Assembly (NCBI GenBank): GCA_028274465.1
Contig: CM051458.1
Span: forward strand, 76,981,253-77,045,252
DNA from: Plantago ovata
Lineage: Eukaryota; Streptophyta; Magnoliopsida; Lamiales; Plantaginaceae
Length of the DNA stretch: 64,000 nucleotides
Reading direction: 5' to 3'
Shown here: in pieces, positions 32,578 through 44,734 of the stretch
How the letters are laid out: every line of letters starts with the position of its first letter
Numbering within the stretch: the stretch's first letter is position 1
Program-made: the position numbers and the translations under genes
Notes under the pieces: generated by a model
The model's database searches: none
What the model saw: the letters and a program-made list of their open reading frames with translations, nothing else
What the model was told of the DNA's origin: nothing

Positions 32578-34113
32578 TTAGTCCCAGTATTTGATTAAGC
32601 CATCCCAGCCACATGTTGCAACTTTACTTTGCTCCAAAGGATGCCACTCGGCGCCTATACAAACTCCCTCATGACACTTAAGTGTTCTGAACACTTTGCA
32701 ACTCTTCCAATCCCAAAACCAGCACCTGCCCTCACCATCCCCCGACATGACAAACCGTCCATCAGGTGAAAAGTTCACCTGACAAGCATAACCGGCCACA
32801 GTGTGCCCAGCAAACCTCTTCTTCTTATTCAGATGAAATTTCTCCCCGGTACCGTAAATAAGAATCTGATTATCCAAACTCTGACAGGCTAGCCAATTCG
32901 CATTTGGATGCAACGAAATAGAAGGCATAGAATGCATATGTGGCTCACTAATACACTTAATAACCACAGGAATGCCATACTCCCAAACACGCAGAGACTT
33001 ATCATCGCTCGAAGTAACAAATCTCCTATTATTGTCTACAAAGGTAATCGTATTGACAGCACCTAAATGCTGGGCATACTCCTGCGTAATCTGCCCGCTA
33101 TTAACATCCCACTGGACAATCTTCTTATCACTCATCCCAGCTAACAACACATTCTGCTTATCATCATCCGGATTAAGCCTCACAACATAAGGAATCTTCC
33201 CAGTTGAGAAAGTCGATATCACTTGCCCCGTCTCCGTATCCCAATACTTGATATTCTTATCATACCCAGCAGACAAGAACTTACTCCCATCATTACTAAA
33301 CCACACATCCCTCACTGCCTCCCCATGCCCCATATAAGTCCTCATACACTTCCCCGAGTTAAACACATCCCAAATCTTCACCTTACTATCCATCCCAGCC
33401 GACAACAACAAATGACCCTGCTCCGGGAAGAACCTAATAGCCGAAACCCCTTTCGTATGCCCACTCCACGTATGCACCAGCCTCTTAGGTATATAACAAT
33501 GATCATTACTCGCCTTTGCATCCTTAGGCGGCGCAATCCACGACCTCCCTTGATAATCCTTCTCCTCCTTCCCATGAAAACTAGTCTTATCCTGAAACGA
33601 CTCCCCTTTCTCCTTCTCACCCCCTTTCTTCTTCCCCCTTTTATCCACCATCTCATCATCATAATCATCCACACTCTCCTTCTTCTTCTCCAATTTCCTC
33701 TTCTTCTGCTCGTGCTGCGGGATATTATACACGGAAACCCCATCGTTCTGCTTAAACCCTTCCACATCACCCACATAACTACTCTGACACGGATCCACAG
33801 CGTAACCAAACTTATAAAACGTATTATACTGCTCATCGAAAACGAAAGGTTCAATATGAGCATCTTCCACAAGCCCTAATTTGTGATTGCGCAGGCCCTG
33901 AGCTAGCCCGTATTTCGCATAAGGGTGACCTGGACCGACTATTGGAGTCCATAGCTGGTCGTAGGTCGGATTGTGCGTGTTGGATTGAGCCGCCGTCAAG
34001 GAGAGCATGGTATCGTCGACAGCCGGTGCTGTGGATTTGGGTGGAATGATTCTGATTGGCGAGGATTCATGGTTTTCATCGTCGTATTGGCTGTAAGCTC
34101 GGAGAAGATCCAT
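32578..34113 (-). CDS. PRP17: Pre-mRNA-processing factor 17 (CDC40/PRP17), WD40 protein, 511 aa
   Basis: Intact, intronless frame. The start [16 protein letters not shown] and the N-terminal [20 protein letters not shown] and [18 protein letters not shown] blocks match the conserved N-terminus of PRP17/CDC40. A Lys-rich linker follows (about 135-190). From about residue 205 a WD40 propeller runs to the end: [17 protein letters not shown], then WD strands VKIWDV, IKYWDTE, IVQWDV, LRVWEY, CWFWDW and the terminal IKYWD. PRP17 is a nuclear spliceosome factor that acts around the second catalytic step, stabilising the remodelled active site. At 511 aa it is somewhat shorter than the human protein (about 580), mainly in the N-terminal part and linker. 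Nothing looks broken. The assignment is firm; the plant gene symbol is by homology. Confidence 0.95.
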   Translation of the reverse strand: MDLLRAYSQYDDENHESSPIRIIPPKSTAPAVDDTMLSLTAAQSNTHNPTYDQLWTPIVGPGHPYAKYGLAQGLRNHKLGLVEDAHIEPFVFDEQYNTFYKFGYAVDPCQSSYVGDVEGFKQNDGVSVYNIPQHEQKKRKLEKKKESVDDYDDEMVDKRGKKKGGEKEKGESFQDKTSFHGKEEKDYQGRSWIAPPKDAKASNDHCYIPKRLVHTWSGHTKGVSAIRFFPEQGHLLLSAGMDSKVKIWDVFNSGKCMRTYMGHGEAVRDVWFSNDGSKFLSAGYDKNIKYWDTETGQVISTFSTGKIPYVVRLNPDDDKQNVLLAGMSDKKIVQWDVNSGQITQEYAQHLGAVNTITFVDNNRRFVTSSDDKSLRVWEYGIPVVIKCISEPHMHSMPSISLHPNANWLACQSLDNQILIYGTGEKFHLNKKKRFAGHTVAGYACQVNFSPDGRFVMSGDGEGRCWFWDWKSCKVFRTLKCHEGVCIGAEWHPLEQSKVATCGWDGLIKYWD

Positions 34114-34150
34114 GGTTTCTGGTGATTGATTTCTAGGACAGATTTTGATT

Positions 34151-34167
34151 TGGGATTGTTTATATAG
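34151..34167 (-). promoter_or_regulatory. TATA box of PRP17
   Basis: On the minus strand ACTATATAAACAATCC lies about 45 nt upstream of the PRP17 ATG. Confidence 0.5.
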
Positions 34168-35990
34168 TGTTTGAACTATGATTGTAATAGACTAATAGGA
34201 CAAGGAATCAGACTAATAAGGCGATCGGAGCTACGATGCCGTCTGTTTTACGACTGTGTGTGTTTGCCTATCCCCTGCATGTCTAGCCACCGGTAAACTT
34301 TTTCCGGTGGGTTCTGTTCTGTTTCTTGTTTTCTCTCCCTTTTCCTCTGAAGGTTCAGGTATGTGATCATTGAACCCCGTCTCAGCTTCTTGGTCTCTTG
34401 ATTTTGAGCTATAGTGGATTGTTAATCTGATAGAATTATTGATTATAATCACCTGTTTGATCGTACTTGGATTTGTATTCGGTGAACGATTGGTTTGATC
34501 GTTTTTTATTCAATTCTTGTACAATTTCTTCATCTGCTTGTTTGTTTATGACACCATGATACTCCCTTTTTTTATTGAGCTCCTCAAAATTTGTAACAGA
34601 AAGGTTTAGATTATAGATAGATCATTAATCATGCTTTCTAGCCTCATTGATGCTTGAGTGAGTTCTTGGAACGTGATGTATATGACTGTAAAGTGTGGAA
34701 TCTTAAATCATGATCGTCATCCATGCCTCCGGTCTTCACATATATATGCTAGAATATCCCGTTTGGTAAATCGATCCTACTAGTATTCTACTAGTGTTGA
34801 TCTTTAGCTGTTACTATAATATAAAGCATCAAGTAGTTAGGTCCCTAACTATATGTGTGTATTTACTGTTAAACCATGTCAATGAGTGAGGGTGAGTTTC
34901 ATTCTGTTTTCTACTTCATATTTGACTGAAGTATCAATCTTCATATTTAACTTGAATTGTGGCCCATTCCCTGACATCCAGTGCTTTATATGAGTGTTGT
35001 TCTTTAACAACTTAAGAAACTACGTACTTGACTTCTTTGAAATATATTACTATCAGTACTATGAGTTGTCCGCAGATATGTTCTTGGTACTTGACTACAA
35101 TTCTGCTCTGAAATGTGATGCTAGTTTTTGTGATGTGGCTATATGTGATATATTTAGATTGGTCTGAAGGAATTAAGGCCCAGGGGCTTATGCCTTATAG
35201 TGTTCTTTCAGCAAGAGTTGTGTATGTTTTAATTCTGTTCCAGTATGTGCAAAAGCTGAGTCATAAAGATTTGCATGAGTTTACAAATTGTTGTTGTTTG
35301 GTTCCTGTTTCGCCGTTTGAATCAATAATGCATGTGTATCTATATTATACGATATGTTTGAGTGAATTATCATTATAATAGTATGTTTACACTAGAGCAC
35401 TAGAGCATGTGCAGTTTAAGTAGTCCACTTTAATTAAGATATCAAGTAAATTCATGATGATATCGTTTACGTTAATTATTGATATTAATTACTCCTATTT
35501 ACTAATACATATTTTTGGTACATTTTTCTATGCATATGTACGTGATGAGTTTTTCAAGCATTTATACATAAGGCGCTTGATGTAACTCTACCCGCATTAC
35601 TGATTTAATGGAGCCTACGCGCTTAATGCCCTGATTTATATTGCCGTGTGCATCATTGAAGCAACAGGAGAAATCATTCATGGATAAGTTATATCAAAGA
35701 TAAGTTTATTTATTTATCTATCTTTTTATCATTCTAAATCATTGAAATAACTTGTTGTACTGTATAATTTCTCTATTCCCTGAAGTGATTAGAGATACTT
35801 GATGAGGGTTGCAAGATACAGAGGTACACTATTGGCACTTAAAATTTTGGTCCATGTCTTAAAATGTGACATCTTGCTATGACATATGGATGTGAAAAAG
35901 ATATCATATGAATACAAATCATGTTTCTCCAATCCCTGAAGTGATTGGATATATAAACTATAAAGGCGTTTGCAAGAAATACAATTGATA
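34168..35990. other. Divergent flank of PRP17, no supported gene
   Basis: TCTGAAGGTTCAG/GTATGTG near 34362 looks like the first exon and donor of a + strand transcript, possibly a 5' UTR sharing the promoter region with PRP17. An 87-codon open frame at 35115-35378 has no recognisable domain. The rest is AT-rich without visible structure. Confidence 0.35.
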
Positions 35991-38441
35991 CTTTATAAGT
36001 TTTGTCCATTTATTAAAATGAGACATCAAATAAATGTAGCACCTGAAAGTTGCTATGATATATCGATGCAAATTTGTATCTCTGGAGCTAATAGTCCAGT
36101 TTTTGCCACCTTGATTCGACAAATCACATTATTGAAGTGATTGAAAATGCATTACGAATGGTCGCGATTTGTGATCCTCGAAAAAGATTAGAACACCAAC
36201 CATCATTTATTAGTTGGCTGATACGTACCTCTTGTACATCAATGATTTTAAATGTACCTTATGTACATTAACGGTTTCTTTTCAAAATCGAGGCATCTAA
36301 ATTGTTATTTAGAGTTTATGCCAGTAGCCATGATCACTATTAGATTCAAATGAAATTGAATATACATATCACTATATTTGTATTACAAAAGCATGAAATA
36401 TGGCATCATGCACAACATAGATAAATCTCACCAACCTGAAGTTGAGAGAAGTATATGAATAGATAAATCTCACCAAACTGAAGTTGGGAGAAATATATAT
36501 GAATATTTACTTATTGCAGAGCAATAAATATCAATTGTTGGCTATTGCAAGATTGGTCATTTTATTACTAAGAATGGAGCATAATATATTTAAGGGTGTA
36601 TCAAACTCTACAAAAAGAAAAGGGTTGGAGTATCATATTCTTACGATGAAATAAAGATGCCATTATAGTGGTCATGAATATTACAAGACCATGATATCAT
36701 TGGAAAAGAAACTTGTGGTGACAAGATCACACATTAGACTCACTTCCTCAAGAAGATCGAGATTACTTGTCTTGCCAATATGAAGTTGACAATGATTACC
36801 TTTACGTCACATCCTGGCTTGATTCAATTATTCACGATTGTGATATTTAACCAACAAGAAGTTGGTATGTAAAAATCGGTCATTATTAAATTTGCATGCA
36901 AAGGGTGACCGTTTATCAAGCATTGCTATAAAGATTTCACAAATAACAAAGTTCATATGATGTGATACGCATGGCCATCCAAGTACGAATACTTTTATAT
37001 AAGGAACCTGAAGTTTTCCTTATATGATATATAGTTATGTGCTGAAAGCTTTCTCATGTCGTTAGATTATATTAATGGCAAGGCACGACCTTGAGATTAA
37101 GCTTACTAATGAAGACTTTGAAAGTGATCATCACTCAGAAATTTATTGATGTGGCTAGAAGTCCGCTAATTGCTCAAATTAATGTCTTCTATTGGGCAAA
37201 ATTTAATTTTCAGCACACAGAAAACCAACTGCTAGAGTTATACACTCTCATGGTTGTATCTTTTTCTCTTGAAAAGAACTCATACATGAAGCCAATTTTA
37301 AACAAAAGTATGAGTATATAAGTATCTAAGCTGGGCATGATCATTTATATTATGTGCCCCCAATAATGCTAATTCTCTGAATTAGTTTTTCCCAGCTTAG
37401 GGGAGAAAGTACATGATAAGCTGATAAAAACAAATTCATAGAGTGAATTGATCCCCATATATCTGAGAGTTCAAACTTGAACTAAAATACGAAATGCAAT
37501 TTTCAGCTTCATGTTACAATATTTCAAACATGAAATTATATAATTTGAATGTGGACAACTATGACTCTATTTGTGGCATACCGAGCTACATATCAGTTAT
37601 ATATATGACATGTGTTGAGAATTGAATATCTTGCCGATTGTGATTCATGCACCGGAAGTGCAACATTTAAATTATGTGGTTCCATCATTACAAAAATAAT
37701 GCAAGAAATACAGTTGGTACTCTCTAGAGTAAAATAGGCATACACAAGTGATGACCATATATTGAGATATCTGAAATAATAATAGATTGCCTATAGACAT
37801 GGAAATGGTACATGTATAGTATATATTCAGATATCCACGATCAGTACTGAATCAAACAAAGAGATTTGATTATTGAATATACCGGTATACATGGAACCGA
37901 GAAATTAAAAAGCATATGCGAAATTCAATTGATATGGATGATTAAACATGTAAAGGGGATCTTACATGAAAATCCATTTAATGTCGACAAAGTGATTATA
38001 GAAAATGAGCTCATGGACCACATGTCCATTTCAATTCATTGTTGAAATTCAACTTTTTGTACGGTGCCGTTGCATTATCGAGTCAAAGTTCATGTGCATC
38101 TAGATACTAAGCATTTCTTCATGCATGCTATCTTTATTTCTATAGCTTATTCTTGTTTATTGTAGTTGTTTTAGATATCATATTGCATACATACATATTA
38201 CCATATGATTTGCTCAAAGATTACCACTTGAATATAACCCTGAAGGTTATACGTGCACATGAATTGTCCTGAAATTGACAATGAAATTTCTATGTTTTGA
38301 GAAAGTTTTTTTTTTTTTGAAAATTGTTTTACTTTTATTCCAAAAATCACGTCCGTACAAACGTCGATCCGCAGATCCAGACGGGCTGATCTACAAGCCT
38401 ATACAATTCTACATTTGACATATATAGAGCTTCTCAACAAA

Positions 38442-41400
38442 TTATAACCTATAAACAAAGTTGAGTAGCTTATCATCTCCAATGCATCTCATCTTGACAA
38501 TTTGTTTAATCTCATCCACCATCTGAACATTGAAAGGCAACAAGTTGTACAGTTTCTGGTTCCTTGCCCTCCATGTCGCATAAATCAATTCTGTGAAAGT
38601 CATCTTTAATAATTGAGCCTTCAAAGACTTTCCTTTTGTTGCAATTTTTATCCATTCCATTTCAGCAGTAAACTGCCCAGGTCTGCGAGTTATCTTCATC
38701 CAATCAAGCAAATTCTGCCACACTATCCGAGTGCTGCAACAGTCGAAAAACAAATGTTGCACACTTTCCGTTTCCCCACAAAACAGACAAGAGTCCTCTG
38801 TCGCTATTCCCATTCGAACCAGTCTATCTTTGGTATATAGACGCTCTTTACATGTCATCAAGAGTATAAACTGCGTACGAGGACGAGCTCTATTTCGATA
38901 CATTAATTTCCGCCAAGGAACTGGAGGTTTACAACCCCGCAGCTCTGCATATAATCTGTCAGTATTATAACAGCAATCTTGCTTCGCCTTATCCCACTCC
39001 GTCAGGTGCAGTACTTTTTCCCTGACCTTAACAATGGATCGTAGTAGCCAAGAACAGGTTTGGGGCGGAGTAAACTGTTCTATCTGCTCCCCTTTAAGAT
39101 AGTAACTGTGGATCCAACGGACCCACAGTTTATCTGTCTTCATGCTCAAATGCCACAACAGTTTGGCCAATGTAGCAATATTCCATTCCTTAAGTGAAAC
39201 AATATTTTGCCCTCCTTGCTTCTTAGGATCACAGACATTATCCCATGCAATAGGAGACTTCCTATTAATTGTGTTTGTTCCACTCCAAAGAAAAGTACGA
39301 CAATGCGATTCAATCTTACGTATCACCTGCTTTGGCAAAGGAAACAATTGCATCCAATAATTTGCCGTAGAGAAGATGACACTTTTAATAAGTTGAATTC
39401 GTCCAGCATAACTCAGCATTTGTGCCGCCCAATGTTTGATGCGACCCGTAATCTTTTCAATCAAGACTTGATATTGATTAACAGAAAGCTTCTTACTTGA
39501 TAACGACACTCCCAAATACTTGAAAGGTAGTGATCCCTTCACAAACCCAGTAGATTGGAGAATGATATTTTGCTGTGGCACCGGTACTCCCCCAAAATAC
39601 ACTTTACTCTTGTTTGCATTTGCTATCAAACCTGTAGACTTCGAGAATACATGAAATTTCTCCATAAGGAGTTGTATGGAAGTATTATCACCTCTCGCAA
39701 ACAACAACACATCATCAGCAAAGCAAATATTAGTGATTTCCTCCCTCTCACACTTTGGATGCCAATTATAATCTGGAACCCCTTTTAGAGTTTGAAGTTC
39801 TCTATGTAGATATTCCATGACAATAACAAAAAGGAGAGGCGAGATAGGGTCACCTTGTCGCAATCCCCTTTTAGCAACCAAAATCTTTGAAGGAGTCCCT
39901 TGTATATTGTATCTGTAAGAGACAGTAGTCACACAAACCATGATCCACTCTATAAATTGCTAAGGAAAATTCATCTCCTTCATAATTCGTTCCAAAGCAC
40001 ACCATTCAACACTGTCATAAGCCTTCTGCAAATCCATTTGTACTACACATCTAGGAGAAATATGACGTCTACCATAGCCTTTCAACAACTCTTGGGCTAT
40101 AAAGATATTATCATGAATAACTTTACCAGGCAAGAAAGCTGACTGACTATCATGGATGACAGAGTTAATTACCGTTCCCAGACGTGATGTAAGGATTTTG
40201 GAGATGATCTTGTAAAGTGTTGTACAACAAGAAATAGGCCGCATCTCCTTCATCGTCTTGGCTTCCTTTGATTTTGGAATAAGTGTTACAAGAGTACAAT
40301 TCACAGCCTTGTAGATTCTTTTATTGACAAAGAAATCTTGAATTGCACTAATAACATCATGCTTAATGATTGGCCAAGCTTCCTTGAAAAACTTAGCATT
40401 ATAACCATCCCAGGAGCCTTATTGTCTCCAATACCTTTTAAAGCCTCCATAATTTCTTCTTCTGTGATGGGTCGACATAACCAATCTCCATCCTGATTAC
40501 TTAATTGCTTCCCCCCACGCAGAGCCATATTATCAACTGCTCGCAAATCATCAGATTGGCTCCCAACTAAAGAGGTATAGAAATGCAGCACCTCTTGCTC
40601 CAGATCATCCCTGTTCGATAAAATACGCCCCTGCGCATCCTCTAACCTGATAAGTCCAGAATGTCTATTCTTTTCTTTCACAATAGAATGGAAATATGAA
40701 TTGTTACCATCACCAAGGCGTATCCAATCTACTTTTGCTTTCTGTTGGCCTATCTCTTCATCCAAGTTAACCCACTTGAGAAGGTTCTGAGTACACTGCT
40801 TGACATCTTCCAGTAGCTGCAGATTATCACGATCAAGAATCTGTTGCCGCTGCTTTTCTACCAGTTCAGTTCGAGCTTCATGTATCTTCTTTTGGACACC
40901 ATTAAATTTGTGCTGGATGCGAAGTATATCACCTTGCAAGGCTTTTAACGTTTCCCAGACTACAAACATTGGTCTCCCATCAACAATTACCCCCCCATCG
41001 ACTAGCAACAGTATCCTTAAAGTCCAGAGCTTTTGCCGTACAGTTCAAAAATTTAAACATCGGCTTGGGCCTGGGCAAAACAGCCTGTATAGTTAGCTTC
41101 AAAGGAGAATGATCTGAAATGTGTGGTTCAAGAATCTCCACTCTATAATGAGGAAACTTCACAAACCACTCCATATTGCCAATTGCTCTATCAATGCGCG
41201 AATGTATCAAACCGCCTTCCCTATGATTAGACCATGTAAAATGGTTTCCAATAGTTTGACATTCATGTAAACCATTTTGCTGCATCATCAACTCCAAATC
41301 CGCATATTCATGAACTGTCACATTATTACCACCAATTCGATCATCAACCGAGAGGACATTGTTAAAGTCACCCATAACAACCCAAGGTCCCTGAATATTC

Positions 41401-41780
41401 GTAGCAATATCATCAATATCATGCCAAAGAGTCCTACGTTGCTCCAAAGTATTATGTGCATAAACAACGGTTAGCCAATATTGCAACGAACCACTTAAAT
41501 CATACACACCAACATGGACCAATTGGTCAGTACAACTGACAAACTCCACGGACATTCTAGTACTATTCCACATCAACCAAATCCGACCATTATAATGCTT
41601 ACTATAGTTATCAAGAAAGGCCCAATGGTGACCAAATCTTGTACGAATTCTCCTAGCTTTACACGCTTTTACTCTAGTTTCTAGCAAAGCAACACAGGCT
41701 ACATTTAAAGCTCTAACATGTGAACAAACCTCAACATGCTTGGCTCTAAAATTAAGCCCCCGTACATTCCAACTTAACAT
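38442..41780 (-). pseudogene. LINE ORF2 (endonuclease-reverse transcriptase), disrupted
   Basis: The endonuclease occupies 41780-40990 (start LSWNVRGLN, catalytic-type VVMGDFNNVL and SDHSPL). RT follows with TLIPKSKEA, MRPISCCTTLYKIISK and AFLPGK at 40304-39960, then KRGLRQGDPISPLLF and FADDVLLFARG at 39941-38442. The C-terminus has the zinc-binding-in-RT domain (CLFCGETESVQHLFFDC) and a LIYATWRARN block. Breaks I see: a frame change in a G run near 41000, a small deletion near 40405 after NKAPG, and an in-frame TAG at about 39960 just before QFIEWIM. Few lesions mean a fairly recent insertion, but the enzyme cannot be made. Confidence 0.85.
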
Positions 41781-42901
41781 TTAAAACCAGAGGATGTAGC
41801 CAAGGACAAACCATTCCCAGTCTGTCCAGCTACTGCAGATCCATTTCCATCATTTACCACATCTTGCCCCTGCACATTCCGGCCAGTACCTTGAGGAGCA
41901 GTCACATAAGCCACTCCAGGTTTGGGCTGCCAAATTCTCTGTCCAGTTTTCCTTTGCGCAGGTCCTGTGGCAGCCTGTTTCTTACCACAATCATGACCCA
42001 CCTTCCTACAGTTTGCACAGAAAAGAGGCCGCCACTCATATTCAACAGGTTGCTCAAACTTTCTCCCATTACAGTCACAAATCACAACATAGTCCTTCAA
42101 AGCCTCAGTTACATCTACTTCCACAAGCACTCTAGCATAAGAAACACGAAGCTTGCGTGTCGTGCACTCATCAGTTACTAAAGGCCGACCCAAGGCACTT
42201 GCAATTTTGCCCAAGCTTTTCTCACCCCATAGATGTAAAGGCAGTTTAGGAAACATGACCCAAAGAGGCAAAACACGCAGCAGATTATCGTTCAGATCAA
42301 AATCCGGTGTCCAATGCCTCATAAACATCGGCATATTAAAAATAGAATACGGTCCCTTCTTAAGAATATCATCACGATCCTTTTCACAAGTGAAACGGAT
42401 GATGAAGTATCCCGCATCATGATAAAACAAATCAGGGACTGTTTCTAATGCCCAGGATTTCAGCATAAACTGCTTGACAAACGTAAGAGATAACTCCGCA
42501 CCAATAACATACATTATCACAGCAAAACGCCAGAAAAGCAGTTCAGATTCAACATCGCAATTGTCAATTGTTACCTCCATACCAGTCTCGGCAATTTTAG
42601 GCGCTGAGTAAGTCATCTCCAGGCCGTTGGAAGGCAATCGGTTGCCACGAACAATGTCCACCCATGCTTGTGGAGGGATCGACACAGACTGGGCAGTCTG
42701 TGGTGGACGAGCAGCAATTGCCGCATCCACATTCAATCCATCCCCAATTTCTCCAGTAACTATCACGCGATCTCGATTCACACCATCATCAATTGTTTCC
42801 GTAGTCGCTATCAACGTTGTCTCACGCTCGTCTGGTTCTCCGGCATCAACATGTGGGAGCGTCTCCGCCACTTTTTTTGGGCGGCCCCGTTTCTTCACCA
42901 T
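41774..42901 (-). CDS. LINE ORF1, DUF4283/zinc-knuckle protein, 375 aa
   Basis: Intact frame. It opens with a basic AT-hook-like KKRGRPKK; a central region (about 115-270) has the DUF4283-type features FWRFAVIMYVIG, DAGYFIIRFTCEKDRDDIL and RVLPLWVMFPKLPLHLW; a zinc knuckle CANCRKVGHDC lies near 300. It should bind LINE RNA. Its stop overlaps the ORF2 start as ATGTTAA (41780-41774), suggesting termination-reinitiation. Confidence 0.85.
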   Translation of the reverse strand: MVKKRGRPKKVAETLPHVDAGEPDERETTLIATTETIDDGVNRDRVIVTGEIGDGLNVDAAIAARPPQTAQSVSIPPQAWVDIVRGNRLPSNGLEMTYSAPKIAETGMEVTIDNCDVESELLFWRFAVIMYVIGAELSLTFVKQFMLKSWALETVPDLFYHDAGYFIIRFTCEKDRDDILKKGPYSIFNMPMFMRHWTPDFDLNDNLLRVLPLWVMFPKLPLHLWGEKSLGKIASALGRPLVTDECTTRKLRVSYARVLVEVDVTEALKDYVVICDCNGRKFEQPVEYEWRPLFCANCRKVGHDCGKKQAATGPAQRKTGQRIWQPKPGVAYVTAPQGTGRNVQGQDVVNDGNGSAVAGQTGNGLSLATSSGFKC

Positions 42902-43882
42902 GTTTGACGGTTACACGGTTACTGTTTTTGAGAAAGTTTAAAAGATGAGAAGAATACTCTATATCATTAGTGAGTCTCTCATGGACTAGAGACATAATGT
43001 TGGCAAACATGAAACAAAAATTAGCAAAGTTCCTGAAGAACTAGAATTTGATATATTGTTGAACCCCAATACTTATCTATTCTTGCATGGCTTCACATAT
43101 GATAAGTATAATACATGTATTCACTATAAGTGAAACAAGAGACTTATGAGTTATGATTTTCGAGGTTCCTGAAGAATGCAAAAGAATTTATCTTGCAAAC
43201 AAGGGGAGATAATAAGCAACAGTGAGAGTTTGTGCACATCATACAAGTTGCTACACTCTTTTTCCCTTCGTCTAGGTTTTTATCCCATTGGGTTTTTCCT
43301 AGCAATGTTTTTAACGAGGTAGCATTATAAACGCACATATATATAATTATCTCCCAATCTCCATGATGATTATACATTGGTAAAAGATAAGGTTATATAT
43401 CCCTTATTGATTATTTTTACAAAATATGATGGAGAATTAATGAGTATTGAACTCATTTTATGGAAAGATCATTCTTTGAATTGTCAAAGTGACATAATGT
43501 ATAGAATTGAAGAAATTTAATCTTCTAGTGTTCGAGAGACATCCCACATGAAGTCAATTCATATATGACCGATGTTCTTCCTCAACCATGGTCTACAAGA
43601 AGGTTTCATCCGAGCACACCAGATTCGCTCAATTGAAGATATTGCATATTTGTTTACCGTGTGATTCCAACATCATCAGTTTAGTTGTTCGTTTGGAAGA
43701 TTGCATTGCGAAAATTCAAAGACTTGAAGTGATGTTTCAATCAGGCGAGACAGATACGAACTGCACTCTTTTTTCCTTGACTAAGTTTTTATCCCACTGG
43801 GTTTTTCTTAGCAAGGTTTTTAATGAGGCAGTACTCTCACAGCGTACCCACATTCTTCAACTCATGTTTCATTCAAGGGGAG

Positions 43883-44068
43883 TGTTATGGATAATTATAG
43901 GAATGTAACAAGAGTTTACTTATCTCTCTAGTTTGTTATGTATATCTCTCTAGTCTGTTATTATCAGATAAACTTTAGAGATACTTTACTACTTGTATAT
44001 ATACTCTCCATGTACTCTCATATTGATTGAGGAAGAATAATACATTCTATTCCCATTATTATTCATCA
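43883..44068 (+). repeat. 3' LTR of the decayed copia element, 186 bp
   Basis: It starts TGTTATGGATAATTATAGG directly after AAGGGGAG and ends ATTATTCATCA (TG...CA). TATATATACTC inside could be its TATA box. No 5' partner was found in the window. Confidence 0.55.
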
Positions 44069-44349
44069 GAATACTCTTAATTAATTATCCCTTTTAACTT
44101 TTTCCAATCAACATTGTTTTTCTTTACTATAAATTATTTAAACTACAATGATACAATATTTAACAAGGGTACATCATGAAAATATAGATTTATACTATAA
44201 TTTAGGTAACTATTTTATCATTATAGTTTTAAAAAAAAATTGTAGTCAAAATTGAAACCTCTTAGACATGACAAGGTCAAAAAAGGTAAATTAGAGTGGG
44301 GCATATGAAGTATTTATACAAACAATGTTTCTATTAACTTTGTATTCTA

Positions 44350-44734
44350 AGTGATAAGAGAATAAGTGGCACCACATTAGGAGTTCGACCCCCAGCTATG
44401 ACTCCGGAAAGGAACTCCATTAAACACTCGAAGACTTATCCTCATAATCGAACAGTATGACTATCAAAGTATCGTCCTTAGAAGGAGTCGTTCCGGATCA
44501 AAATGGGTCCCTATGGTCGAAACATCCAATCCACCTATCCCACGAAGGATGGAGATACCAAGGAAAAATACCTAGTACTAACCGCACACCCTATTGTCTG
44601 GTTTAAAGGAGACACCTATGGCAGAAGAGGGACCCGCATTGTATACTCTCTATATATCCTCATTTATTATGCTAATACACACATATTATTCTACTCTCTG
44701 ATTGTTATGCTGCAAAACTGATCATGCCTCTCCA
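44350..44734 (+). mobile_element. Left part of a gypsy LTR, interrupted by the copia insertion
   Basis: GC-richer sequence than its flanks, with a TATA-like TCTATATATCC near 44650. It continues on the far side of the copia element at 54736, where it leads to a primer-binding site. The start is not defined. Confidence 0.45.

Larger units (their letters stand above)
38309..42925 (-). mobile_element. Nearly full-length LINE (non-LTR retrotransposon), 4.6 kb
   Basis: The target duplication TTTTGAGAAAGTTT flanks it at 38295-38308 and 42926-42939. On the minus strand the 5' end lies about 24 nt before the ORF1 ATG, and the 3' end carries an A run (T run at 38306-38318). ORF1 and ORF2 overlap and are followed by a short 3' UTR. 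Domain order (nucleic-acid-binding ORF1, endonuclease, RT, zinc-binding domain) is that of plant L1-type LINEs. It sits inside the copia relic. Confidence 0.9.
36000..44068 (+). mobile_element. Decayed Ty1/copia element, interrupted by a LINE
   Basis: Evidence is at the 3' side. Near 43600 a frame with AHQIRSIEDIAYLFT resembles the copia RNase H tail (Q-I-R-S-x-x-N-L-A-D-L-F-T). The stretch with TTTTTATCCCACTGGGTTTT and TTTTTAATGAGGCAG, typical of copia 3' regions, appears at 43265-43325 and again at 43780-43835. A purine tract AAGGGGAG and an LTR follow. The body before the LINE has only short coding echoes and a 43-bp tandem duplication at 36419-36505. The left end is not defined. Confidence 0.45.

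Noticed and set aside
33223..33879. 218-codon open frame opposite PRP17
   Set aside because: Antisense shadow of the PRP17 coding sequence; composition follows the sense codons.
35115..35378. 87-codon frame as a membrane protein gene
   Set aside because: No recognisable domain, no splice or promoter support, and hydrophobic frames are common in T-rich DNA.
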